From Sarcocystis neurona (lineage: Eukaryota; Apicomplexa; Conoidasida; Eucoccidiorida; Sarcocystidae), in the NCBI GenBank assembly GCA_000727475.1, contig KL647289.1:3735600-3799599 (forward strand): a stretch of DNA of 64,000 nucleotides, given 5' to 3'. The notes under the pieces are model-generated. The model was not told the DNA's origin. It saw nothing but the letters and a program-made list of their open reading frames with translations, and did not search any database. The position numbers were made by a program, and so were the translations under genes. Shown one piece after another: positions 25,140 through 37,000 of this stretch; positions within the stretch are counted from its first letter, which is position 1, and every line of letters begins with the position of its first letter.

Positions 25140-25886
25140 TTTCTTTTCTACTTCTTCTCACCTCAGGCACTGCAGTACACGCGCGGTATGTATAGAGAGT
25201 GCTCATACACATGTATGTGTACAATCACGTGGCTATTACTATGTGTGCATGCAACACAGACGCCCTGTGTGGATACGGGTAACTGGGCACGGACACATGT
25301 ATCTACACGTATGCGTAGATGTATATGAGTATTACCGGTGTAGAAACACAAACACACTCACGTTGGTGTTGGACAGTATTGATTGCGAGTGATACATGTG
25401 GAAAGAAAGGCTGAGTCTGGGGAGTATCCAAGTCAGCCTGGTAAAGTGTCCCGAGTGTTGCGTGTCCGTGTAGCTGCGAGCGCTGCAGGATGACCTCGGC
25501 TACAGCAGCAATAGCGGGGTATACTCATTGGTGCAACAATGTTAACGCGAGCGCCTAGAAAAGGAGCCACACCAGCAGCACTGACAGCCGTCACGGTGGC
25601 TCCCGGAGTCAGACAACGTTACAGGAAAGTCACAGCAAAAGCCCTGGCGGGGGGGTTTTGACTGTAGCCGCCCTGTGTAGTCAGAACAGCCGCGGCGCTA
25701 GAAAAAGACAAGTCATTTTGGTTTTGAAGCCGCAAGAGGAAGAAAGCGCGGTGCTTCACCTGCAGCGGCAGGCGGTGTAGAGACAGCGCACTGTAGGCAC
25801 CAGCACCTGAACGGTGCTGTGGTAAGTACACACACCGCGGCGCGCTCCTTGAAGAGATGCAGCGGCAGCAGCCACAGTAGCAGCAA

Positions 25887-26417
25887 ATGGCAACACCTGC
25901 CGCAACAGCAACACCATCAACAGAGACGAAGGCGAACCTGGCGACGGCAGTGCAGCAGACGCGGAGAAATACTTCAGAGAAGTTTGTGCAAGGTGCAGAC
26001 AAGCGCAGCAACACACCCAGGAACTCTGTGATCGAAGCGTCAAAAGAGACTTCGTATAAACGGTTACGCAAACACACGTATGCGCAAGAGGAATTCCATG
26101 CACGAATGTGCAGACAAGCGCAGCAGCACACCCAGGAACTCTGTGCTCGGAAAGTCAAAAGAGACTTCCTAGAAACATTTATGCATACATATGTATACGC
26201 GAGTGAAATTCCATGCAGGAATGTGCAAACGAAGCAGATATGCGTAGCGTTAGTCGCAGGAGCCTGCACAGGAGCCTGCTGGTGTGCAAATCGGTGCCGC
26301 CTCCTGCATGCCGAGCAGCACTGTAGTATCTTCGGAAAAATTTGCTCCAAGAGACCCGCTACGAGCAGCAGAAGAGAAAGAGGCAACAGCAGAAACTGCA
26401 GATACACAGACAGCTGA
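25887..26417 (+). CDS. Doubtful open frame of 176 codons
   Basis: ATG at 25887 to a stop at 26415-26417. The N-terminus is Ala/Thr-rich and the rest is Lys, Gln and Cys-rich with no recognised domain. The minus strand over the same bases is open for 262 codons (25619-26407), begins with a GTG and has a very hydrophobic Leu-rich start resembling a signal peptide, and is preceded by an acceptor-like TGTGTATCTGCAG. At most one of the two is real. The internal 115-bp duplication is not a multiple of three, so it changes frame between copies, which argues against an ancient protein repeat. Confidence 0.15.
   Translation: MATPAATATPSTETKANLATAVQQTRRNTSEKFVQGADKRSNTPRNSVIEASKETSYKRLRKHTYAQEEFHARMCRQAQQHTQELCARKVKRDFLETFMHTYVYASEIPCRNVQTKQICVALVAGACTGACWCANRCRLLHAEQHCSIFGKICSKRPATSSRRERGNSRNCRYTDS
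25993..26222. repeat. 115-bp tandem duplication
   Basis: Copies at 25993-26107 and 26108-26222, each starting GTGCAGACAAGCGCAGCA, sharing CACACCCAGGAACTCTGTG, TCAAAAGAGACTTC and GAATTCCATGCA/AAATTCCATGCA near the end. A third start (GTGCAAACGAAGC) follows at 26223 and is soon lost. Confidence 0.9.
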
Positions 26418-28911
26418 GAAAGGGACCGCAGCGGAACAGAATTAGCCCAGGGACCAGCTGCGGAAACCGGTTGGAGCAGGCCGCTGCGGCGGCACTGCAG
26501 GAGCCGAACGGAAAGGAGACAAGCGAACTACTTCTCAACCGGGGAAGACAAACGATGGGGAAAGAGGGGTAAGAGACCCGACACTAGTAGCACGCCAGAA
26601 AACAGGCGTGTACCGTACTAGATAAAGGGAAGACTGCATCAGCAAGTTACTTCGGTGAAAGGGGGAAGGAAGCCACAGGACAGCAGCGCGCTACACACGT
26701 GCCTCCAGTTCTTTTGCATACGCTGTCGAAATATTCACGACATATTTACATTTGTGTGAATTTATATTCACAGTAGGCAGATACGTATCCCACTTGTTCG
26801 TGTATGTGTGCGTGCGCTTGTACGTCGGCTGCTCTCCAGCGACGCGGCAGAGACATCCGCATGAGCTGCTCTTCGTGGGTGGATGCTCGTGGTGCTGTTT
26901 CGCATGCTCCTACCGAGCGAGAGAGTGCAACCATTGCAGAGGACTGGTAGAGCGGTGGGACCTCCTATTGAAAGAGCAGCAAGCTGCTTTGTCACGACGT
27001 AAAAGCTGGAACAGACTGTCTACTGTTTGGCGAATGGCGAACAGACATAACAGACATGCGTAGTTGTGTGGGAGAGAAGATAATCTTTGCTTAGTACGCG
27101 CTTGCTGCCTTCCTGGTCACGCGCTGCAGATCAAGCAGCATCCACTGTAGTAGAGGCGGGACTTTTGGTTTGATCCGAACATCTCCAACGAAGCACCACC
27201 ATACCCTGTTCACGGAATCAACAAATCCACCACGAGTGCAGAAGTAGCATGAGGCAGAGGAGCCTGCCACAAAGGAGGCAGCGTCACCGTCTCGGACGGC
27301 ATCAACAACTGTAGGCAGGAAGGCGTAACTGCTCTTGCAGCACCATGATGCAGCAGCCTCATCATTACGTGCAGCATCAGCAACAGTAGGAACCGCAGCA
27401 GCAGGCCTAGCAGTACCAACAAAGCACCGCCGTCAACAGCAACAGCACTCTCACCAGTGACAAGAACATGGCAGTGGCAGGAATACCGGATGCAACCGAG
27501 CGAAAACAAAGGGAGGATTGCAGGAATAACTGAGAGTCGACCGTGGCGACAGACGGACCGTGAAGCCGCAGAGGCACTGCTGGGTCGTGTATGTGTACTC
27601 TGCACAGGCTTAGCTAACACTGTGATCCACAGCAACTGTAGGGGTTCACAGCGTACGTGCTGCCGTGGTATTACTCCACCGCTATTGTGCTCAGTCTACC
27701 GGCCGCTGTCAGCGATACCGTTTCCACTCCTGCTACCAGCTCCCACGTTGGTTGCAGAACTACTTCCCGCGCGATTGGTTCGACGACTTCCGGCGCAGCG
27801 GGAGATTTCTACTTTCAATCTTGTGAGTGTTGGTACGCCGCTGCTACAGTTGCTGCTGCCGCTGCCTCTTTGTCCTGCTGGTGCTTGTCGCTTCGTTCTG
27901 CTACATATACACAGCTAAACATGCAGCGCTTCGTATTGGGCCCCTCGATAGCCGCGAGAGAGCGCTCACGCACATGTTGAGAAGTGTAGTAAATGTATAT
28001 TTCGAGCGCATCCACCTGGAGTTGTGATAACAGCAGGCAGCCCATATGTCCAGGTGGCCTCCTACAACACACGTGTTCATCCATGTGCACATATGATGTG
28101 TCAGCGTGCTCCTGCGTACACACATTGTGTGCATATGTGTTGTGTGCGTGAGTGTACACAACTATATCTGTGAATCACTCCCGAGGGCACAACACACCCA
28201 TTGAGACGTGTATTGCAACACAATGGAGAAGCGTATGTGTCGTTCCAAACTGCGCCCTACACACACGATAACGCTTACGTCGACGGGGTGACATCTACTG
28301 CCGCTTCTGTCCGTGTGAGAAATTGTGTTTGAAGTACTCATATAGGCCAGGCAGCATTAAAGCAGACGTTACGCCAGTCACAGGTGATAAGTAGACAACG
28401 CACATTCCCGCATGCACACATGTTTTCCCAAGGTATCGTGCATCGGAACAAATGTGTACAACCGTCTGTGCACCACGTAAATATGGAGGGTACACCTGTG
28501 TGCTGACATACGTGCTCTGAATATGCATAACAATCGGGTATCAAGTTTGCACACATCGGTCCAGGGGTTCACTACACACAAGTGTAGCGTAGCCACATAC
28601 TCCTCATACGCGGTCAGCAGTGTCCGCGCTGAAGTACAACTCAAGACCACCACAAAAAAAGTCCGTCTGTTGACAACTAGAATCAGTCCACGCAGACGTA
28701 TGGCTGTCTGCAATTGTCGCGAACAGGTGTCTCCACGCTTATGCGGACATGTGCATTTGTATGATACGAGGAAAAGGAAAATATGATGTGGATGTCACTC
28801 GTGGAGCGGCCGAACGGCTGGACTCCATGCACACGACTTCCTCAGAGTAAAGGTTTCAAAGGCTACTTTTTTGGCGGTAGAACGTAGCAAAGTCGGATAA
28901 CGCAATGTTAT

Positions 28912-28942
28912 CAACTATGTAGAAAATTCTTCTACATAGTTG
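28912..28942. repeat. Perfect 13-bp inverted repeat with 5-base spacer
   Basis: Arm CAACTATGTAGAA at 28912-28924 and its exact reverse complement TTCTACATAGTTG at 28930-28942, spaced by AATTC. No U-run or gene end beside it gives it a role. Confidence 0.9.
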
Positions 28943-31050
28943 TGCGGCCGAGAGGTGTACGTTTTTCTGTAGATGAGCAGTGTGGTAGACTTGCAGCACC
29001 TTCGGGGGAACTGAGAAAAAAATATACTGTGGAGCAAACTCACTGTGTATCATTTACACCTACTACTGAGCTCTGGGGGAATTTTCCTGCCTGATGGTAT
29101 CTCGGTGTTGACGGCACCATGCGTCTTCTATATATGGCACGCCAGGAGCAGCCTATCGCTTCTACTGCTAGTGACTGTCCCGCTCTCGTCCCCGCCGTTA
29201 TGTGCAGGTATCCGGACACGGGGAACTTCACTTTGCATCTGTAGTAGATAGAGTAGAAGCATGTTAGGTTGTAGCTCCTTGTCATTTGCGACCCATTCCC
29301 GGGGCGTTTTTATTTGCCCGTAAAGAATGACGTCACCTTATCAAGCAAGGCAAAAGTGTACTAGGCGTGGCGCCTTCACGGCGTCAATCCATCAGAGGCG
29401 TAAAAGGAGGGCAATTTGCATTCTGGGCGTGGGTTTAAGCCGCTGCAGCGCATGAACCTGTGCTCCAGTGTGGTACAGAAACTGTCGCACCTTTTCCTTA
29501 CGGCTCAGGCTGACACTATAGACGGCTAGTTATTCTTATTCCGGTTCTTACAGTAGCATTCCTTGAGGGGCCTACGAGTCTGTGTACCCTTCGGTGACCA
29601 AGTTTATGCGGCCGCTGCTGGTTGGTAATGCTGTCGACGGATTATAGGAGACAATCCGGTCCTCTTCTCGTTTAGGCCGAGGAGTTATTTCCTTTGTTGT
29701 CTCCACGGAGAGAGCTACTCTGGTTGTATGTACCTCACGTGCCACTTTTTCCACCTAGACGTTGGACCGCGTGTCAGTACACTTACTGGAAAGGTGTGTT
29801 GTCGGCGGGCAACCGTGCTGCGTGTGGCCACTGGTACGTCTCGTAACGCCAACGATGTGTGCGTCCATAGCATTCTGCTCATGAGGCGTCTCAAATACTA
29901 CCCTCCCCTGCATTGATGACGCTGCTTCCCACAAGTGGCAGCTTCGTAAACCCGTGTCCCCTCCCACCCCTCGCCGCGCCACCCGTGCCACTGACTCGAT
30001 CATTCCCCCACTTGCAGACAGGATTGCGTCCTGCGGAATCCACGTAGCGGGACGCAGGACCCGCGCAAGTACCATCCCACCCAAGGCCGCGAGCGCAGTA
30101 CCCAGGGCACGAACAGCGTGGTGATCCACAGTCGCGGAATCTCAGGGCCATGCATGCTCTTTCAATCGTCCCTTGGCCCCCAGTGACGTGCTGCTCGTGC
30201 CCAGCTGCACAGACCAGGCGGCGACAGGACATGTGCGGCATCGTGTTGCGAGTATAAAAATCAAGGGAAGGAGAGTAAAAAGACACCAACAGTTTTCCTA
30301 GTGACGCTTTCCAATCCAATTATACAAGGTTTTGACGGTGACTTCTCGCTGCATTGTGGAAATCCTGTCGTCTGTGCGCATCCCTGTCCCGAGGGCCTTC
30401 ACACCCTGCGCAATCGAATTCGTGGGATGCGCAAGTCTCCCGCAATTAGAAAGCCGAATAGGACCTTAATTTCGTAGACGCGAACACCTGTCCCACTTTT
30501 TACATTCCTAGGCGTTCCATGTTGAGATGTACATAGTTGCGGACAGGACCACGTGTGCTCACATCGCAGCACTCCAGCGTCACTAGTCCCCCACGTAGCC
30601 TCTACACAAGCTTCATCAGCCACAGCGGCCAGCTTTGGAAGCGCATGAAACCAGACAAAAGACTAGCTAATTTTTTTGCTCTTCTAGTCTTGCTGGACTG
30701 CTTGCGGCTATATTGGTGATTCAGCTCCTCCCGTGTCTGCTGCGCACCCGTAAGCGGAAAATACAGCGCAGAAGCATATGAGCTGTGACATCTGCCAAAC
30801 AGGTCACGTTCAATGGTGTACAAGTAAGGGCGTGCTAGCGCTCTCTGCTGCTCGAACTCTCGTCCTCCACTTCAATTTCGCCAACGACATAGTCGTCCGA
30901 GCTGTGGTGCCAGTAGTCTACTACACGGTGGGCCCTGTAAAATCAGCCACTACATACATAGCGACCGCCAACTGCTGTGTACTATTTCGCCCCTCTGCGC
31001 AGCTCCATTCCACAAATTGTTCCCATCCACGCTCCACTAACGAGGACGAG

Positions 31051-34000
31051 ATGTGCGGCATTCTCGCAATTCTGTTTACCAACTTGGAACAGCCGCAGCT
31101 ACGGCTTCTGGCTTTGGAGCGGTGCCGAATGTAAGTGTATCAAGGTGTTTACCATTAGTAATTGTTGTATTATGACACCGTAATCAGGAATTCGGTATCC
31201 GCCTACAGTTGTCCTTCTACAACAGGTGCCGTTTTTGCACTATACTTCACTTGGAAAACAGGTTCCATTGCTGGTCTGTGCGCACATGTCCATGGGTCCG
31301 CGGAGCTTTTTATGTGTAGCTGTTCCCCGTCCGCTGGTTGGAGGCGTGAGACAACCACGCCCAGATGCTGTACACAGCAGTCACATCCTTGTTCTGCCCA
31401 GCAGGCATGCCACTGGTAATTAGAGTGGACCAGCGCGTATTATTCACCTGCTTTCAGCTGAGGACAGGCTTCTGGTGACTCTCCCCACGTGCACGGAGAT
31501 ATGTGTGTGCGTGTGCCTCTGTGTGTATATGCTTGAATACGCGAGCCGTGTTTGTCCGAAGGTTCGACGCTCAAAGCGCTCTTCTGCAGGAGCACCGCAG
31601 AAGACGTAGCGCGTTCGCTTTGCTGTATCGCAGCCTGCCAACACATCGACCGAGGGCGTGTGTTGCTTCGCCGAGGGCTATGTTCGGTCCGCACAAATAT
31701 GATATCGATTTGTGAACCTGCGTCAACAGCACACTTATTAGTGATTGGAATTCCTGACTTTCTTCCGCCTCATGTTGCCCTGGCGTCGCCACAATCAATA
31801 GCGGAGGGAAGCGCACTGTAGACATGGCTTCTTCTGCACCCCATATATGGGTGTCCCTTAGCAGCACAGTGGTTGACGACCTGCCTGCGTCCGAGCGTAT
31901 GTTCCGACCTACGTATCTATCATGTTCTCTCCATACATGGTAGGCGTGTATTGTGAAACACACGAACATGTATGAAAACGGTGTAGTCGATGTCGTCAGC
32001 GAAGTATCTGCACACGTGTAGGTTCACGCTCGTCTGTGAAAACGTGTTTTGAGAGTTGTTCGTGTGAGTATCTGTGTACTGATGTGCGTACGTATCGCTG
32101 TAGATACGCTTCTACGTACAGTCGGGGAGGTGTACGTACTTCGGCTCCGCACATGACTCATGGGTGTACAGCGTAGCCCAGTCGACGTAGTGGGGTTGAG
32201 TGCTTTCTGGTGACCGGCAGCGACCAGCGATGCACCACAACACACGCAGATAAGGACTTGAAAGCGATCTACTAGACCAGGTTGCTGTTTTGAGGCTGGG
32301 CCGCGTACGTCGTTAGTTACATATGTGCTTTGGTGACGTACATACGCTGTGTTCAGGTCCACTTTATATGCGTGTGTCCATACACCTCGACTTTCCGAAC
32401 CTCTAGAATAGAAGCCTGCTCAATGATGGTGCACACTTAGCACTTCGTAAGTCAGTGTGGAGGGACGGATTCGTGCGAAGCGTTGCGACCAGAATACTTC
32501 GCACATCACAGAGGAGACGCCTTTTCCCCACAACAGAGTTGCAAGACACCCCGCCTCTTCTCTCCCACAAGGAAACTGCGTGGGCGGAAATACGCATGTC
32601 GTACGCACTGCCTGGGGAAATGTACACATTCTCCTGTATTTACACCACGTACAAGAGAACGACACCCTTTCACCAGTCTCCAGGGTTAGTGAGTTAGGTG
32701 TGCGCGAATGTGTGAAGAAGTAGAATCCGTTTTTTGCGAGGGTGTCTACACCTTCGTCGACGTCCAATCACAGCGTGCGTATCTTTGCGTGCCCGCATCT
32801 ACATATGGATATATATGTACTACGTATGTAAGTGTTGCTCTTCTGTCTCCATGTAACATATACTGTGGACGTACAAATAGGGTGGGTGTCTTCTTACTTG
32901 TATATCAGCAGCTACGTGAACCCGCAGGGTGTCCGTCTGTGTCGCGTATACTGGTGCCCACATACGGATACAGGTAGATACATTTGTATGCCCATATGCC
33001 CGCGACACACACGTACTACATATGTGTGCAGAGCCGTGTGAGTGGCCACACTCAGCTGTCTTTGTTTTTCATTTCTGCTGGAACAGGCTCCGCCACCGCG
33101 GTCCCGACTGGAACGGGATGTGCATACAAAAGATAGGGCCTCTCTTCAACGTGTTGGCGCATGAACGGCTTGCGATCGTGGATCCGACTTCCGGCAAACA
33201 GCCGCTTTTCGATTCTCATGGCAACGGTGAGTTTTTGAAGGGGAACTGTTGGTGCAAAGGATGAACGACGCATCTTCTGCGTGCTGTCTGTGTGTTATCA
33301 TTGTGTCGTGTCCCGACTCTGTAGAGACATGCGTGTTTCTTCGGTGCAGATGCCGAACAACAAACCCGCTTCTGAGTAGATAGATAGTTGTGTCTCCCGC
33401 CTAATTATAGACGGACGTATCCGTGTCTGTTCATAAATATGCATATATACATATACATGTGTGCAGACGCATCATCCGATAATGAGCGAGGATACACCCA
33501 CGTGGGATGTACACGGCGTCGTTGCATCGGCACGGGTAGGCAAGGTGCTCAGTATGGATGCACGTCTGAAGAGATGTTCGGTGAAAAAGCAGAGGAAGGC
33601 AAACATCGTTAGTGAAATGAGATGTACACACTTCTGCAAGCACACCCACCCAAATATGTCTACGCATAGGTGAGTTTTGCTGTACAGGTGAAAGTGGGAG
33701 TTCTCCGGGTATTCTTTTTCCCACGTGTGTACATGTGTGTATATTCTGTTCAAACCTTTGCAGCCCTGCGTACTGACTAGCGCGTGAGCGTCGCTCAGCA
33801 AATTCTCTCTGCGCATGTCGCCTCCTTTACCTGCAGCAAATGACTGTGAGCCGAGTTATTTCTGCACCTGCCTGTGCGGAACTGTGTGCGGTTGTCCTCT
33901 GATGCCTAGTGGTGGTGTCACGTGTGGTCACGGCTGCTACTGCTCGGGGAGTCTCGGGCAGCTATGCAAGTTCTCGTTCGGTATTGGCTTATCACGTGCC

Positions 34001-37000
34001 CACGGGCAACGTCCATCAGTAGAAGTAGGGGAGCCCGCGGTGTTGTATGCAGAACCGTCAGTATACTAAGGCCAAGTCGGTTCCCCCTACGTAGATTTCG
34101 TTTCTCTACCTGACCTTCTTCTGCGTCTCCATGCGCAAGCAGTACTGGTGTGGCAGTAGATTACCTCTACTACTGCGTAACGGGAGCCCGTCACCTTCCC
34201 TGCACACTTCGCTCTTCCTCTTTGGCAAGACTTTCTCACTGGCACCATCGCACAAATATCGTTTCTTCCCCCGCCCATTGTCGCTCTCCCTACAAGCATA
34301 TGCACAGATACACGAAATTACGGCTCTTGCTGATGATGTGAAAATGCGTGTACACGTACACACACATGCACACACATACGTACATACACGTGCACACACA
34401 CACGTACACGCACACACATAGATGTACACGTATGCGACTACATGTGCCTGCGACAAATACCAGGTAGTAAGCCGAGAACACTGTGGTAGCTGCGTCGAGA
34501 GGTGCACACCGCTTTGCTTAACATGGAAATTGTTAAAGATGGCACGCGCTATTCGCACTGCTGAAACGCCGGTCAGAGTCTCCCCGCGCACCCACCGTAC
34601 AGCGGGGGCCGTGTGTGTGTGAGTGTGTCTGTCTGTATGTTAGCATTGCTGGCAAAGACTGTAAGCCGAAGACGCAGTTTCCGCCCCTGCGTGTTTCTGT
34701 TTGTTAGCACGCGTAGAGCAGTAAGGTACCCAGGCCGGTCACGTGTGGGGATATGGCAGGGAACAGGAGGGAACACTGCACAGATGTCCGAGTGGAGGGG
34801 TCGCAGGGGAAGCTGAAGAACAGCAGCAGTTGTGGGTCTCTGCATCTCTGCCTCTTGGTCCCGTTCATCCTACCGGCCGCGTTGCTGCTGCCGCTTCTCA
34901 TCTTGCTGTCTCTACGCGACACGTCGTCGTCTCCCTGCTGGCGCAGCTACTGCTGCTCGTGGTACGAAGCACTTCCCGCCCCCTGGTGGTGATAGCGGTG
35001 CATGCGCCGCTATTGAATGGGGAAGTCCTGTGCCGTTGCAGAAGCGTGCGCGCTGCTGTTGGGGCCGCTTGGGCTCTATAATGCTGCTGTTGGTCTTGCT
35101 GATGCAGTGGCCATCACGGTGAATGGGGAGATCTACAACCACAGGGAGCTGGCAGCGCGGCTGCTGCCTCCCGAAGAAGTACGGGCTTTCAGTTCTGCCA
35201 GCGACTGCCAGCCGCTTCCCTCCCTGTACAAATTTCACGGTCCTGCTATGTGTGACCAGCTGGATGGAATGTTCGCCTTTGTTATATCTGACAAGAAAAC
35301 CGGTAAGAAGTGGCAGGTTACATACCCAGCTGCTGTCTTCGTCTCACCATAAGCTTCCAAGTGTTTCTGCGCCTCGTGCGGGCATGCACGTGTGATGAGC
35401 ACACAGAAGGCTGAAGGGAGAGCTGTTTGCACAGGTAAAACGTGCTGCAGGTGCGGGTTAATCCACCCGTATATCGAGGAAAGATGAAGTAAATGTGTAC
35501 GTCTGCAAGTACGTGGTCGTTTATCAAATTGTGTGCGTGTAGACGCGTGATGTGCGCCTGCCGATGTGTGGAGACCGCGGGCAAACGTATGTGTGTCAGC
35601 ACACGTGCCCACTTGTGTGTACGTGAGCTTCCTCAGCTTCTCCATTCCACTCTGATCTCTTCTTAAATCCTGATCCTCGTATCTATCATTTCCTCTTGTT
35701 CAATAGTTTTTCTCCGGTTTAAACGCCTTCTTCGTGGCCAACTCGTCGTCCTCCCTCTTTTTGACCTTTCTGTTTCTCGTCCTGGCCGCTCTTCTTCCAT
35801 GTTCTCATTTACGTGCTCATCCCAGGTTATTTTTTTTTGTATGATGCCACTCTTTTCAATCGGCCTTCCTCGTTTTGTCCTTCTGCGCCTCTTTCTCTCC
35901 GTCTTCGTCCGTCCGTCTGCTTTTCCCTGCTCTTTTTCTGTGCTTCGTTTGCCACCCTCCTCTTCTTATCCTTAGCTGTTGTCCCCAGTCCTGCCCTTTT
36001 TCTAGGGACCTTTCTGGCCGCAAGAGATCCGCTGGGCATCTGCCCGATGTACGTGGGATATGCCTCAGACGGCAGCGTGTGGTTCGCTTCGGAAATGAAG
36101 GCCCTGGCCCACGACTGCGAACAAATTCTCAATTTTCCGCCGGGTCACTACTTCCATTCTTCACACAACGCAGGAGAAGAAGAGGGCGGCTTTATAAGAT
36201 ATTACAAGCCGTCTTGGTGGGGACCGCATGCACCTCTTCCTACTAAAAATTGTAATCTCAACGATCTACGAGAGGCCCTCATTGCTTCTGTAAGGCCTTC
36301 ACTTACAAGAGCATCAGATGCCCGCACGCCTGATGCGCCGGCTGCCCTTGTGTGAGCGCAAGCAGAGAGCGAGAGAAGACGCCTACACAGAAGGAGTTTT
36401 GAGCAGTATTCGCGCAGTGGCTTCGTACTTTTTTGCAATGAACGCATCTTCTGCTCAGCTGTGTGGCACCGAGGGAAGGGTTTATGGACATGTACAATTT
36501 ACTTGGGGATGAAAAGTTATGTATCTCTAGGTAAATCTGTATTTGGAGTTGTCCACACTTTGCAGTGCTGTAATTGACGAGATTTTTCTAGCTAAATATG
36601 TATGTCCACGATTGTCGACTATGAGAGAAAAGGCCTTTCTCTCTCTCTATATATATAGATATATATAATATCTGAAAGGAAGAGGGATTAAAGTCAATCT
36701 TCCTGTGTGAGTAGACAAACCCTTACCTGGCAGTGTCTAGATGAAGCAAGTGCGGGTGGAGTTCTCTGTCGATACGTAGACATTGTCGAGTGTGAGATCG
36801 AGTCTCTTGACGAAGGCGCGAGTCTGTACATACACGTTCATATTGTATGTATATGTAAAGGAGGAGTGTACAGATTTACGTGTAGGGGTGGTATGTGTCT
36901 GTGCGTAGGAATGTGCGCAGTGGGGCATACGAGGTGGGAGTACTGTAACAGTAGAAATAACCCTGTCCAAATGTATACGTGTGCCTGCATCTGTGTGTCA

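Larger units (their letters stand above)
25140..31050. other. Divergent intergenic region, no confident gene
   Basis: Separates the minus-strand PQ-loop gene from the plus-strand asparagine synthetase, so both promoters should lie here. 25860-26460 and 27200-27920 are CAG/GCT-rich and open on both strands for 400-800 bases. 29900-30180 is GC-rich and also open on both strands. A perfect hairpin is at 28912-28942. I see no domain, no signal that fixes a strand and no consistent splice set. A coccidian gene with CAG-coded Gln or Ala runs could be hidden in 25600-26500. Confidence 0.4.
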
